Shown: positions 54,464 through 63,564 of the stretch, piece after piece | How positions within the stretch are numbered: the first letter of the stretch is position 1 | Layout: each line of letters starts with the position of its first letter | Position numbers and translations under genes: made by a program | The notes under the pieces: model-generated | The model's input: only the letters and a program-made list of their open reading frames with translations | Databases searched by the model: none | Told to the model about the DNA's origin: nothing | Assembly (NCBI GenBank): GCA_026954325.1 | Contig: JAIXKK010000043.1 | Location: forward strand, 62,001 to 126,000 | Length of the DNA: 64,000 bases | Origin: Bryobacterales bacterium | Lineage (GTDB): Bacteria; Acidobacteriota; Terriglobia; Bryobacterales; Bryobacteraceae | Direction: 5' to 3'

Positions 54464-54487
54464 ACCACGAAACAAACCCAAGAGCGA

Positions 54488-54518
54488 AAAAAGCCCGGCC
54501 GGAAAGGCCGGGCTTTTT
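54488..54518 (+). terminator. Rho-independent terminator after the SLH gene
   Basis: GCCCGGCC pairs with GGCCGGGC around a GGAAA loop, with A residues before and a TTTTT run after. It starts 25 bases past the stop codon. The minus-strand gene next to it ends within 25 bases, so it probably serves both directions. Confidence 0.92.
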
Positions 54519-54542
54519 CGCATTCCTGACGCCATCCCTCTA

Positions 54543-55967
54543 CTACTCCACAATCTCCACCGCAACCTCCCCCAACTCCCCTATCGTCCCATCCGGAGCC
54601 ACCCCCTCCACCACCATCCGGTAAGAACCCCGCCCCAGCGCCGGCAGCCAGACCATCGTCTTCCACCCGCACTGCTCCAACTCTTCCCGTTGATAGGTGG
54701 CCGCGATATCCGGCCGCGCATGGAAATTCCGAATGAAACCCAGTTCCTGGTCCTCCAGCCGCACCCGCACCCCCTCGATCGGCGCCCCATACAGCGAACT
54801 CGCCGCCCATCCCGATACATACACCCGGTCGCGCCCATAAGCCCGGATCGAACCGTTCATATCCAGCGACCCGAACACCGGCCCCGCCGGCAGCGCCGGC
54901 TTGATCGCATCCACCGCCAGCAACTCCGGCTTCCGCGGCTGCGGCGGCAACTGCTCCCGCATCCTCACCGGCTTGCCGAAAATCTTCTCCCCAAACGGTA
55001 TCCGCGCCCCCACCTTCCGCCAGAACAGCCGCTTGCGATGCTCCTTCACTTCTTCCACATATTCGCCGCGATGGTACAGGCTCAGCGGCCGCGTCACCAG
55101 CGGCTCATCCACCAGCGCCCGGTACATTTCCGTGCACGCAATGCACTCGTCCAACTCGCACGCCACCGCCTCCCGCGGCAGCGGCGGCGCGCCGTCCGTA
55201 AACAGGTTCTGCATCTTCCCCACGCAGTACACCTGAATGCTTCCGTCAAACATCAGGTAGTAGCTCAGCGCCGGGTGCCGGCACATCCGCCCCTTCGTCT
55301 TCGGCCGCACCACCTTGTACTTCACATCCACCGGCACGTTGTAGCGCTCAATCAAATCCATCTCCTGCTCCGAACGCTCGGTCCGCGATAGATACGTGCC
55401 CGTCGGATTCATCGGTGAAAGATTGATGAAGAACCCCGCTTTCTCCACTTCCTCGAGGCGCCGCGCAAACTCGTCCAGGTTCTCCGGAGCCAGCACGAAG
55501 TTCAGCATCTCCACATGAAACCCTTCGTCCCGCATCTGCCGCGCGCGCTTGAAAAACGCCTCGAAGGGAACCATCCGCGGATGAAACGCGATGTTCAAAG
55601 ACAGCCGCGTCTTGTCCACCTCGCGGAAATACGCCGGGTCCCAACTCCCGTTCGTATCAATCTGAATGCTGTAGCGCGGCATCTCGAGCACACCCGTCAG
55701 GATCTTGCGGAAATTCTCCCGGTCCAGAAACGGCTCCCCGCCCGTGATCTTCAACAGAATGTCCTTCTGCGGAAACTTCGTCGCGAAGGCCTCCATCCAT
55801 TGCTCGGCCGTGTAGTGGTCGAACGCATGGTCGCGCTTGTCCCCGTTCTTCCCCCGCTTGTGGAAGATCAGCACCGGGCAGTAATCGCAGCTATAGTTGC
55901 ACCACGACGTGATATGCCACGCAATGCGGACCGAATCGAGCAGATGTGCCGGGAGCGGGTAGTTCAT
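54543..55967 (-). CDS. Radical SAM enzyme with SPASM-like Cys cluster and Ig-like tail
   Basis: A 474-residue radical SAM protein. The [4Fe-4S] cluster motif is CNYSCDYC; GGEPFLD and the later QIDTNGSW segment are usual for the family. Cys in RMCRHPALS, VYCVGKM and the CELDECIACTEMY group suggest a second, SPASM-like cluster. Residues about 375-474 form an Ig-like beta domain (VYVSGWAASSLYG, MVVEGVAPDGTIGEL) that is unusual for radical SAM enzymes. It may modify a peptide or sugar. Its start overlaps the SDR gene stop by four bases. Confidence 0.87.
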   Translation of the reverse strand: MNYPLPAHLLDSVRIAWHITSWCNYSCDYCPVLIFHKRGKNGDKRDHAFDHYTAEQWMEAFATKFPQKDILLKITGGEPFLDRENFRKILTGVLEMPRYSIQIDTNGSWDPAYFREVDKTRLSLNIAFHPRMVPFEAFFKRARQMRDEGFHVEMLNFVLAPENLDEFARRLEEVEKAGFFINLSPMNPTGTYLSRTERSEQEMDLIERYNVPVDVKYKVVRPKTKGRMCRHPALSYYLMFDGSIQVYCVGKMQNLFTDGAPPLPREAVACELDECIACTEMYRALVDEPLVTRPLSLYHRGEYVEEVKEHRKRLFWRKVGARIPFGEKIFGKPVRMREQLPPQPRKPELLAVDAIKPALPAGPVFGSLDMNGSIRAYGRDRVYVSGWAASSLYGAPIEGVRVRLEDQELGFIRNFHARPDIAATYQREELEQCGWKTMVWLPALGRGSYRMVVEGVAPDGTIGELGEVAVEIVE

Positions 55968-56749
55968 GACCCTCGGGATACGCTTCCCTTCAGTGTATCC
56001 ACAAAAGAAAGCACCGCCGCCCGCGTTTCCGGCACTTCCACCCGCCGGCGGATCTTCTCGATACTCACCTCATAGCGCACCCGCGGGCTCCCCGGCGTCA
56101 CCGCCACCTCCCGCCCCGTGTGCGCCAGCACCTCCGAGAGCGCAATCGTCCCCCGCCCGCACAGGTTGAACACCTCCCGCGAACCTTCCCCATCCGCCAG
56201 CCCCAGCATGATCCGCGCCGCATCTTCCGTGTGCAGAAACTGAAGCTCGCTCCCCGCGTCGAGCCACAACGGCCCCCCGTGCAGAATGTCGAAAATCGCG
56301 TTCTTCTTCAGCCCCGGCCCCACGAATCCCCCCAGCCGGAAGATCAGCCAGTCCCCCGCCGCATGCCGCACACACTCCTCGGCCAGATACTTGTGAAACC
56401 CGTACGGACTCTGCGCCGCCACATCCGGCGTCTGCTCCTCCCGCGTCACCTCGGGCGACGAACAATCCGCATACACGTCGCACGACGACAAATGCACATA
56501 CCGCCCGAACCGGAAATCCACCAGGCTCGCCCGCACCGTCCGCACCGAAGCATCGAAATCCGCCATCGGATACTGCTTCGCCAGCGGTTTCCGCGAATTC
56601 CCGTTCGCGTTGACGAACACATCACACCGCTGCCCCACATAATCCCGATACGTGGTCCGGTCCAGAATCGCGTACTCCCGCCCCTCCGTCTCGCACACCC
56701 GCGCAAACGCCGACCCCACCAGCCCGTGCCCTCCGAGAATAAAAATCAT
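55964..56749 (-). CDS. NAD-dependent sugar epimerase/dehydratase (SDR)
   Basis: A 261-residue extended SDR. The NAD-binding loop is FILGGHGLVGSAF. HLSSCDVYADCS holds the catalytic Ser and SPYGFHKYLAEE has the Tyr/Lys pair. It acts on a sugar nucleotide, type unknown. ATG 56749 or 56758 is the start. It is coupled to the following radical SAM gene by an ATGA overlap, so both may act in one step. Confidence 0.85.
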   Translation of the reverse strand: MIFILGGHGLVGSAFARVCETEGREYAILDRTTYRDYVGQRCDVFVNANGNSRKPLAKQYPMADFDASVRTVRASLVDFRFGRYVHLSSCDVYADCSSPEVTREEQTPDVAAQSPYGFHKYLAEECVRHAAGDWLIFRLGGFVGPGLKKNAIFDILHGGPLWLDAGSELQFLHTEDAARIMLGLADGEGSREVFNLCGRGTIALSEVLAHTGREVAVTPGSPRVRYEVSIEKIRRRVEVPETRAAVLSFVDTLKGSVSRGS

Positions 56750-56905
56750 AGCAGCCACTCCGGTTGTACCATACCCGCAACTTACCGGTCACAACCTGAA
56801 CAAAATTCCTTACCCGCTGAAAACAAATCACATCCCTCATCCCCCCGCCGGCCTCTCAACCCCCTCCATGCTACCCTGGCCTCGCGAACGCACCGAGGCT
56901 ACATC

Positions 56906-57328
56906 ATGCACCCGACACATTCACAACCGGCTCCGCTCACGCCCGTGCAGCAGGAAGTCGTCTCCGCTCTCACCGCCGGAGCCCCCGTCATCGCCGCCGC
57001 CAAGGCCGCCGGCCTCCACCGCTCCACCATCTACGTCTGGCGGAAGACGAACCCTGCCTTCGCCGCCGCCCTAGCCCAAGCCCAACAGGACCGTCTCACC
57101 CGCCTCCGCGGCCTCACCCGCGAAACCAATCTCAACACTATTCTCGCCGCCCTCACCAACCCCGCCCCAATCGACACTTTCGACACTCCTCCCCCTTCCC
57201 GAGCCGAACCCAAGCCCCCGCCGGGTGCCTCCACCCCCCGCAACGCCCCCTGCCCCTGCGGCTCCCGCCTCAAGTACAAACGCTGCTGCGGCCGCAACGC
57301 CCCACCCGCCGTCTCCAACCGGGAATGA
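56906..57328 (+). CDS. Helix-turn-helix protein with SEC-C zinc motif
   Basis: A 140-residue protein with a homeodomain-like helix-turn-helix (VIAAAKAAGLHRSTIYVWRK), a Pro-rich linker, and a C-terminal SEC-C motif (APCPCGSRLKYKRCCGRN), which binds zinc. Similar arrangements occur in uncharacterised proteins and near mobile DNA. Function is unknown. The DNA 350-550 bases downstream carries a related but decayed proline-rich segment. Confidence 0.75.
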   Translation: MHPTHSQPAPLTPVQQEVVSALTAGAPVIAAAKAAGLHRSTIYVWRKTNPAFAAALAQAQQDRLTRLRGLTRETNLNTILAALTNPAPIDTFDTPPPSRAEPKPPPGASTPRNAPCPCGSRLKYKRCCGRNAPPAVSNRE

Positions 57329-57932
57329 CACGCTTGCCTGAATCCCCACTCCGTCTAGAGCGTTTTGCATCAATTCAAATGCCTTTACCAGCCGCAGGCT
57401 GGCTTCGTCTGCACCGCGTTGCTCAGGCGATCGTGTCCGGGTGAATGGCTTCAATGCCGGAAAAGCGGGCGAAGTCGCTTACGTTGAACGTAATGATCCG
57501 TTCAACGGCAGTCCCTGTCACGTATTTCACCCCCTCGCTCAAGTCCACGCGTCTGAACTCTATGGGCCATTCTGTTCCAAAGCCGGCCCTGCACGGAAGG
57601 GAAACGCCCATCAGCCTTGTAGCGTCGCCACAACATCCTGGTACAACCTCATCCGGGTCTCGTCGCCAAAGCTTCCCCCATTCGACACATTCAACACCCC
57701 AAACCCCACCTCCCATCCAAACCCAACCCCGCCGGTCACAGCCCTCTCCATCTCCCTACCCCACACAAAACAAGCCACATCCCCACCCCCACTCCACTCG
57801 GCGCTTCCCACCCCGCTGCGATCCTTGAACCGGCATGGGCCATCGCGCTGACACCGGACCTCCCCGTCCGCTGAAGACCCTTCTGCGCCCCGCCGTTTCA
57901 GCACATAATAAAAAGAAGTCCGGCCTCTTCGC
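57329..57932. other. Gene-poor interval with TA and HTH remnants
   Basis: This stretch before the kinase gene holds a short PIN-domain tail (57423-57530) and, near 57670-57760 on the plus strand, a Pro/Thr-rich reading similar to the linker of the HTH/SEC-C gene. I see no intact gene. Confidence 0.5.
57423..57530 (-). pseudogene. PIN-domain toxin C-terminal remnant
   Basis: The minus-strand frame ends AVERIITFNVSDFARFSGIE then HPDTIA and TGA, the usual last strand and helix of a VapC. Everything upstream of about VKYV is out of frame or missing. No antitoxin is left beside it. Confidence 0.65.
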
Positions 57933-58916
57933 ATGATCATTACCCAAACCCCATTCCGCATCAGCTTCTTCGGCGGCGGAACCGACTACCCCGCTTACTT
58001 CGAGAAGAACGGCGGCGGAGCCGTCCTCGGCACGGCCATCGATCACTCCGCCTACCTCTCCGTCTCCCGCTTCTACTCCCGCCTCTTCGATTACTCCATC
58101 CGCATCGCCTACCGCAAAGTGGAATGCGTCAAATCCCTCGAGGAGATCGAGCACGCCCCCTTCCGCGAATGCCTCCGCCACTGCGGCATCTCCAATGACG
58201 TCGAGATCAACTACACCGGCGAACTCCCCTCCTTCTCCGGACTCGGCTCCTCCTCCTCCTTCGTCGTCGGACTCCTCAACGCCCTCCATGCCTTCCAGGG
58301 CCGCGCCCGCCGTTCCCTCGAACTTGCCCTCGAGGCCATCCACCTCGAACAGAATATCCTCGGCGAAGCCGTCGGCTGCCAGGACCAGGTCTTCGCCGCC
58401 GTCGGCGGCTTCAAGCTCATCGAGTTCCGCACCCGCGAGGACATCGTCGTCCACGCCGTCCCCCTCTCCCCCGATCGCATCCGCCTCATCGAGGATCATC
58501 TCCTCCTGCTCCATACCGGCATCAAGCGCCGCGCCGCCGACGTCGCCGGCAACTACATCAGCAGCCTCGATGCCCAGCGCCGCTCCCTCGAACGTATGCG
58601 CCACATGGTCGACGAAGGCTACTCCATCCTCACCTCCGGCCGCGATCTGACCCAATTCGGCGAACTCCTCGACGAAGCCTGGCAGATCAAACGCTCCCTC
58701 GACCCCTCCATCTCTAACTCCGAAATCGAGGCTATCTACTGCCGCGGCCGCCAGGCCGGAGCCATCGGAGCCAAACTCCTCGGAGCCGGCGGCGGCGGCT
58801 GCATGCTCTTCTTCGTCCCTCCCGGCCGCCGCGCCCAGGTCCGCCAAAGCCTTCCTCATCTCGAAGAGATCCCCGTCCACATCAATTCCCCAGGCAGCCA
58901 TATCATTCATGCCTGA
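57933..58916 (+). CDS. hddA: GHMP kinase, D-glycero-D-manno-heptose 7-phosphate 1-kinase-like
   Basis: A 327-residue GHMP kinase resembling HddA. The substrate loop begins TPFRISFFGGGTDYPAYF, the ATP loop is PSFSGLGSSSSFVVG, and the C-terminal motif is KLLGAGGGGCMLFF. It would phosphorylate C1 of D-glycero-D-manno-heptose 7-phosphate. It overlaps the next gene by eight bases. Together with the GmhB-like phosphatase at 42.8 kb and the nucleotidyltransferase at 29.2 kb it suggests GDP- or UDP-heptose synthesis; a GmhA isomerase is not in the window. Confidence 0.88.
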   Translation: MIITQTPFRISFFGGGTDYPAYFEKNGGGAVLGTAIDHSAYLSVSRFYSRLFDYSIRIAYRKVECVKSLEEIEHAPFRECLRHCGISNDVEINYTGELPSFSGLGSSSSFVVGLLNALHAFQGRARRSLELALEAIHLEQNILGEAVGCQDQVFAAVGGFKLIEFRTREDIVVHAVPLSPDRIRLIEDHLLLLHTGIKRRAADVAGNYISSLDAQRRSLERMRHMVDEGYSILTSGRDLTQFGELLDEAWQIKRSLDPSISNSEIEAIYCRGRQAGAIGAKLLGAGGGGCMLFFVPPGRRAQVRQSLPHLEEIPVHINSPGSHIIHA

Positions 58917-60471
58917 TCCTCCGCGCATCTTCATCAGCGGCTACTACGGGTACTCGAACCCCGGCGACGAGGCGATCCTGAGTGTGCTGCTGGCGGAACT
59001 GCGCGCCCACCTCCCCAACCCCGTCATCTCCGTCATCTCCGGAGCCCCCGCCGAAACGGAGCGAACCCATGGCGTTCACGCTGTCCTCTGGAGCGACCCC
59101 CTCGCCATCGCCCACGCCGTCCGCGACGCCGGTCTCGTCATCACCGGCGGCGGCGGCATCTTCCACGATTACGGCGGCCTCTCCGAAGACGGCCTCCTCA
59201 CCGAAGGCAACTGGGGCATCGGCTTCCACGTCACCGCCGGATTGCTCGCCGCTCTCTTCTCAAAACCTCACGTCATCTACGCCGCCGGCGTCGGCCCGCT
59301 GTTCTCCGGCGCCGCCCGCCGCTACACTCGCGCCGTCTGCGAAACCGCTTCTCTTATCACCGTCCGCGACGACGCCTCCCGCCAACTGCTCGAAGACATC
59401 GGAGTTCCTCCCGCCAGCATCCGCGTCACCGCCGATCCCGCCTTCCTGCTTCCGCCGGCCCCTCTCCCCGCCGGCATCCCCGCGGATTCCACCATCGGCG
59501 TCGCCATCCGCCATTGGGACCACGGCGTCGCTCCCGAGCAGTGGGAAACCGAATGCGCCGCCGGGCTCGACGCTTTCCTCGACCGCCGCCCCGGCCAGGT
59601 CCTCTTCCTCCCCTTCCAGCAGTTCTCCGGCAAGCAGGAAGACGACCTTGCCGTGGCCGTCCGCGTCCGCGGCCGGATGCGCCACAACGACCGCGCCCAT
59701 ATCCTTGACGGCGCCTACACGCCCGCGCAAAAGGCCGCCATTCTCGGAGCGTGCCGGCTTGTTATCGGCATGCGCCTCCACTCCCTCATCTTCAGCCTCA
59801 ACGCGCGTGTCCCCCCGGTAGCCCTCATCTACGACGAAAAGGTCCGCCAACTCATCCACCGCGCCGGCCTCGACGCCTTCGGCATCGCCATGCCCGAACT
59901 CCGCGCCTCGCTCCTCGCCGCCAAAATGGAGCAGGCGCTCGACACCCCGCCCGCTGATCCCGCCCCATTCGTCGCCCTTGCCCGCGAGAACACCGCCGCC
60001 GTCCTCGATGTCCTCCGCCGCGGCCCCGATGCCGGCCCCGGCTTACGCGGCGAACCCCTCGAACTGGTACGCGACGCTGTCTTCTCCCTGCTCGCTGCCC
60101 AGAAGCAACTCCGCTCCTGGCTCAGCGATCAGAAGACCAACTACGAATACCAGATCAGCCTCCAGCGCGAGCAAATGGAGACTTCCGCATCCGAATTGCG
60201 CCAGGCCAGGGCTTCGCTCGAAAAAAAGGACGCCTCCCTCGCCGACTGGCAAGCCTACGGTGACGAGATGCACCGCCGCCTCGAGATCTACCGCCGCCAG
60301 CGCGCCTGGCGCGCCATGCTCGCCATCCGCAAAGCCTACACCCTGCTCGCCTGTCAGGGCTGGTCCGGCCGCTTCCGCTTCCTTCCCTGGCTCTTCAGCC
60401 TCCTGCGCGGACGCGGCGGCATCGAAGGCGAGCAGCTCGAATTCCCGCTCCGCCCTAAACCCCGGGAGTAA
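58909..60471 (+). CDS. Polysaccharide pyruvyl transferase-like protein with coiled-coil tail
   Basis: A 520-residue protein of the polysaccharide pyruvyl transferase (CsaB/PssK) family. Characteristic segments are ISGYYGYSNPGDEAIL, TGGGGIFHDYGG, and the C-terminal IGMRLHSLIFSL that forms the donor site. It would transfer a pyruvate ketal to a sugar of a surface polymer. Residues about 395-470 are a predicted coiled coil with a basic tail, unusual for the family. It overlaps the HddA-like gene. Confidence 0.85.
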   Translation: MPDPPRIFISGYYGYSNPGDEAILSVLLAELRAHLPNPVISVISGAPAETERTHGVHAVLWSDPLAIAHAVRDAGLVITGGGGIFHDYGGLSEDGLLTEGNWGIGFHVTAGLLAALFSKPHVIYAAGVGPLFSGAARRYTRAVCETASLITVRDDASRQLLEDIGVPPASIRVTADPAFLLPPAPLPAGIPADSTIGVAIRHWDHGVAPEQWETECAAGLDAFLDRRPGQVLFLPFQQFSGKQEDDLAVAVRVRGRMRHNDRAHILDGAYTPAQKAAILGACRLVIGMRLHSLIFSLNARVPPVALIYDEKVRQLIHRAGLDAFGIAMPELRASLLAAKMEQALDTPPADPAPFVALARENTAAVLDVLRRGPDAGPGLRGEPLELVRDAVFSLLAAQKQLRSWLSDQKTNYEYQISLQREQMETSASELRQARASLEKKDASLADWQAYGDEMHRRLEIYRRQRAWRAMLAIRKAYTLLACQGWSGRFRFLPWLFSLLRGRGGIEGEQLEFPLRPKPRE

Positions 60472-60764
60472 TCCGCGCCGCCGCTCGCGAAGCGCCATTT
60501 CGGTCTCTTCCTGTAGTGCCTGGCTGGGCACAAGGCTCCTTGCGATGCGCGGAGCGTGAATCGGTACGGGAGCGGTTGCAAGATGTTGGCTATGCAGCGA
60601 TGGGAGGCAAAGAGATAGGAGGGCCGAAAGGAGGAGGGTGAGGGTGGGGAGAAAGCGGCGCCAGGACAAGAGGCTGGGAGCTTACTGATTGATTCTACAA
60701 GCATAGTTGCCGCATGTTTTTCGTGGGAATGTGGCCGCGTTGTCGCCCCACCCAATACAATGAG

Positions 60765-61805
60765 ATGTTCGTGAGACCGGACTCACCCCATATCCTGGTT
60801 GCCGGCGGAGCCGGCTATATTGGCAGCCACACCGCCAAGCAATTACGGCGGGCCGGGATGACCCCCGTGGTGGTGGACAGTTTTGTCACCGGCAACCGGT
60901 TTGCCGCGCGATTCGGCCCCTGTGTGGAAGGCTCCGTCGCCGACGTCTCCCTCATTCGCCGCATTGTACGCGACTACAATATCCAGGGCGCCCTCCTCTT
61001 CGCTGCTCATGCTTACGTTGGGGAATCGGTCCAGGAGCCGGGTCTTTATTACCGCAACAACGTTGCCGCTTCCCTCTGCTTTCTCGACGCCCTTCTTGAG
61101 ACAGGTGTCCGCAACCTGGTCTTTTCCTCCAGTTGTTCCATCTACGGAATGCAGAAGCTTCTTCCCATATCCGAGGATGCTCCGAAAAATCCCCTCAGCC
61201 CCTATGCGGAGACAAAACTCTTCCTCGAACAGATTCTCAACCGCTATGACTCAGCATACGGGTTGCGGTCGGCCTGCCTGCGCTACTTCAACGCCGCCGG
61301 AGCAGATCCCGAGGGTGAGATCGGAGAATCGCACCATCCCGAAACACATCTGATCCCGCTCGCCATTTATGCCGCCATGGGCCGCTCTCCTCTTCACGTT
61401 TTCGGAACGGATTATCCAACTCCCGACGGGACTGCGGTCCGCGACTACGTCCACGTTACGGATCTGGCCGAAGCGCACATCCTCGCTCTGCGTCATCTCC
61501 TGGAAACCGGCATGAGCTTCCAGGTAAATCTTGGGACCGGCAATGGGCATTCCATTCGTGAGGTGATGAGGATGGTGGAGACGGTTTCCGGCCGCCGCGT
61601 GCCGGTTCAATACGATCCGCGCCGCTCCGGCGATGCCCCTGTTCTGGTGGCTGACCCCTCCAGAGCCCGCACCCTCTTAGGATGGACAGCACGCCATTCC
61701 TCTCTCGAAACCATCGTCTCCACTGCCTGGCGCTGGCATACGGTAGGAGAAGCTGGAATTAGGGAACCCCAAGGAGTTACCGGTCCTCCGGAGCCTCCAC
61801 ATTAA
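60765..61805 (+). CDS. galE: UDP-glucose 4-epimerase
   Basis: A 346-residue GalE-family enzyme. It has VAGGAGYIGSHTA, the SSSCSIYG and SPYAETKLF with catalytic Ser/Tyr/Lys, and CLRYFNAAGADPEG, the classic GalE uridine-contact region. It interconverts UDP-glucose and UDP-galactose, or their N-acetyl forms. ATG 60765 (MFVRPD) is preferred; the frame runs 17 codons further. It overlaps the convergent glycosyltransferase gene by 29 bases. Confidence 0.92.
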   Translation: MFVRPDSPHILVAGGAGYIGSHTAKQLRRAGMTPVVVDSFVTGNRFAARFGPCVEGSVADVSLIRRIVRDYNIQGALLFAAHAYVGESVQEPGLYYRNNVAASLCFLDALLETGVRNLVFSSSCSIYGMQKLLPISEDAPKNPLSPYAETKLFLEQILNRYDSAYGLRSACLRYFNAAGADPEGEIGESHHPETHLIPLAIYAAMGRSPLHVFGTDYPTPDGTAVRDYVHVTDLAEAHILALRHLLETGMSFQVNLGTGNGHSIREVMRMVETVSGRRVPVQYDPRRSGDAPVLVADPSRARTLLGWTARHSSLETIVSTAWRWHTVGEAGIREPQGVTGPPEPPH

Positions 61806-62733
61806 TCCGCTGCTTCACCAGATACACGGGACGGCGCTTGATCTCCTCAAACAACCGTCCGATATACTCACCCAGAATGCCCAGGCAGAATAATTGCGTT
61901 GCCGAAGAAAACAACAACACCAGAATCAGCGATGTCCAGCCGCGCGCCTGGTGCGGGTTGAAGCCGTAAATGGTCCAGTTGGTTATGTACAACACCAGCA
62001 CCACCACAGCCAGCAGCACGGACACCAGTCCCACCGTTAATCCGATGAGCATAATCCACTGAAGCGGGCGGTAGCTGAAGTTGACAATGCCATCGGCGGC
62101 CAGTTTGAGCAGCTTCTGAAACGTATACTTCGGTTCTCCGGCAAACCGCGCCTGTCGCTCATACGTCATGCCGGTCTGGCGGAATCCCACCCAGGTCCGC
62201 AATCCGCGAACGAAGCGGTTCCGTTCGGGAAGGGCATTAATCGCCTGCACCACTTCCCCCCGCATCACGCAGAAATCGCCAGAATCGAGCGGGATATCCA
62301 GCGTCGCCAGCCGGTTCAAGAGCCGGTAGTAGAGATAGTAGGCAAAGCGTTTGAAGACACCTTCCTTGCGCTTGGTACGGACGGCGTATACGACATCGAA
62401 CCCTTCGTGGATTTTCGCAAGGAAGGGCGCCAGTTCTTCCGGCGGATCCTGTAGATCGGCATCGAGCACGGCCACAATCGATCCCGTGGCGTGAAAAAGG
62501 CCGGCGGAAACCGCAGCCTGATGGCCGAAATTACGCGACAGGCTCACTACCTTCAACCTCCGGTCGCCGCGCGCCATCTCCTCGCAGAGCGCCAGGGTCC
62601 TGTCCCTACTGCCGTCGTCGACTATGATCAACTCGAAGTCATCGCCCCACCCCGCTGCCGCGGCGGCGACACGCCGGTAGAGTTCCGCAATGCCATCCTC
62701 CTCGTTAAAGGCTGGTACGACGATGGAGATCAT
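61777..62733 (-). CDS. GtrB/DPM1-like membrane glycosyltransferase
   Basis: A 318-residue GT2 protein with two C-terminal membrane helices (WIMLIGLTVGLVSVLLAVVV and SLILVLLFSSATQLFCLGIL). Catalytic motifs are IVVPAFNEEDG, VDDGSRDRT and the metal-binding DADLQDPPE. It probably transfers a sugar from UDP/GDP-sugar to undecaprenyl phosphate, like bactoprenol glucosyltransferases. It is followed on the same strand by a methyltransferase gene seven bases upstream. Confidence 0.9.
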   Translation of the reverse strand: MISIVVPAFNEEDGIAELYRRVAAAAAGWGDDFELIIVDDGSRDRTLALCEEMARGDRRLKVVSLSRNFGHQAAVSAGLFHATGSIVAVLDADLQDPPEELAPFLAKIHEGFDVVYAVRTKRKEGVFKRFAYYLYYRLLNRLATLDIPLDSGDFCVMRGEVVQAINALPERNRFVRGLRTWVGFRQTGMTYERQARFAGEPKYTFQKLLKLAADGIVNFSYRPLQWIMLIGLTVGLVSVLLAVVVLVLYITNWTIYGFNPHQARGWTSLILVLLFSSATQLFCLGILGEYIGRLFEEIKRRPVYLVKQRINVEAPEDR

Positions 62734-62740
62734 AATACGG

Positions 62741-63484
62741 CTACTTCTTCCATGTGGAAAGAATCGACACTCCTACCGGGAATCGCACCCCGGCCCGGAG
62801 AATCGCCGTCTCAGAACGGAATATGCCATAGAACATCCTGTCGAGCAGCGAATTCTGAACCGAAAAGAAGTCCGAACCGGCATCCTCTCGGGGCTTCCCT
62901 GGAAAGATCCGGCTCAGCAAGCGGAACCCGGCAATGGGAAAGAACAACCAGAAGTTGAAATAGGTATGGAAGACGTGCTGTAACCCACTCGGAGAAGCCA
63001 CGACCTGGACTTGTTCCCGGGTATACCGCCGGTAGTGATGGTTGACCTCGTCATGCCGGCTCCACAAAAATGAAAACGCCGGCACGGTTAGGCACACGAA
63101 TCCGCCCGGACGGCACACGCGACTCAACTCGGCAACTCCCCTGGCGTCGTCTTCCACATGCTCAATGACGTCGAAAGCGCAGACCAGATCGAAGGCGCCG
63201 CCGGCAAAAGGCAGGTCGAGAATCGAAGCCTGCATCAGTTCGAGGTCTGTCCGGGAGCGGGTGAATGCACAGCAATCCGCGTCATACTCCACTGAAACCA
63301 CCCTTCCCAGTTCCCGAAGCAACTCCGAGGATCGTCCGGTAGCCGCCCCGACATTGAGGATCCGGAGGTCCGCCCTTCCGCCGGAAAGCCGCCGGAGATG
63401 GCTCATCAGAATCTCTGACCGGGCGCGGAACCACCAGTGTTTTCGTTCCAGGTCATAGTATTCCCGGTAGTAGGCTTTGTCCAT
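62741..63484 (-). CDS. Class I SAM-dependent methyltransferase
   Basis: A 247-residue methyltransferase. Motif I is ILNVGAATGRSSELL with the acidic residue at the end of strand 2 in VVSVEYDADC; the motif VCAFDVIEHVEDD is the usual post-II region. Its N-terminus YYREYYDLERKHWWFRARSE resembles enzymes acting on lipid-linked or polyprenyl substrates. The acceptor may be a lipid-linked sugar in view of the GtrB neighbour. It starts 80 bases from a divergent membrane protein gene. Confidence 0.87.
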   Translation of the reverse strand: MDKAYYREYYDLERKHWWFRARSEILMSHLRRLSGGRADLRILNVGAATGRSSELLRELGRVVSVEYDADCCAFTRSRTDLELMQASILDLPFAGGAFDLVCAFDVIEHVEDDARGVAELSRVCRPGGFVCLTVPAFSFLWSRHDEVNHHYRRYTREQVQVVASPSGLQHVFHTYFNFWLFFPIAGFRLLSRIFPGKPREDAGSDFFSVQNSLLDRMFYGIFRSETAILRAGVRFPVGVSILSTWKK

Positions 63485-63564
63485 CTGTGTGGTGTGGCCT
63501 CAATTGGTTGCAACCAAAAGCCTTATTGTCACATAAACGATAGACCTGTTTACAATGGCTAAGC

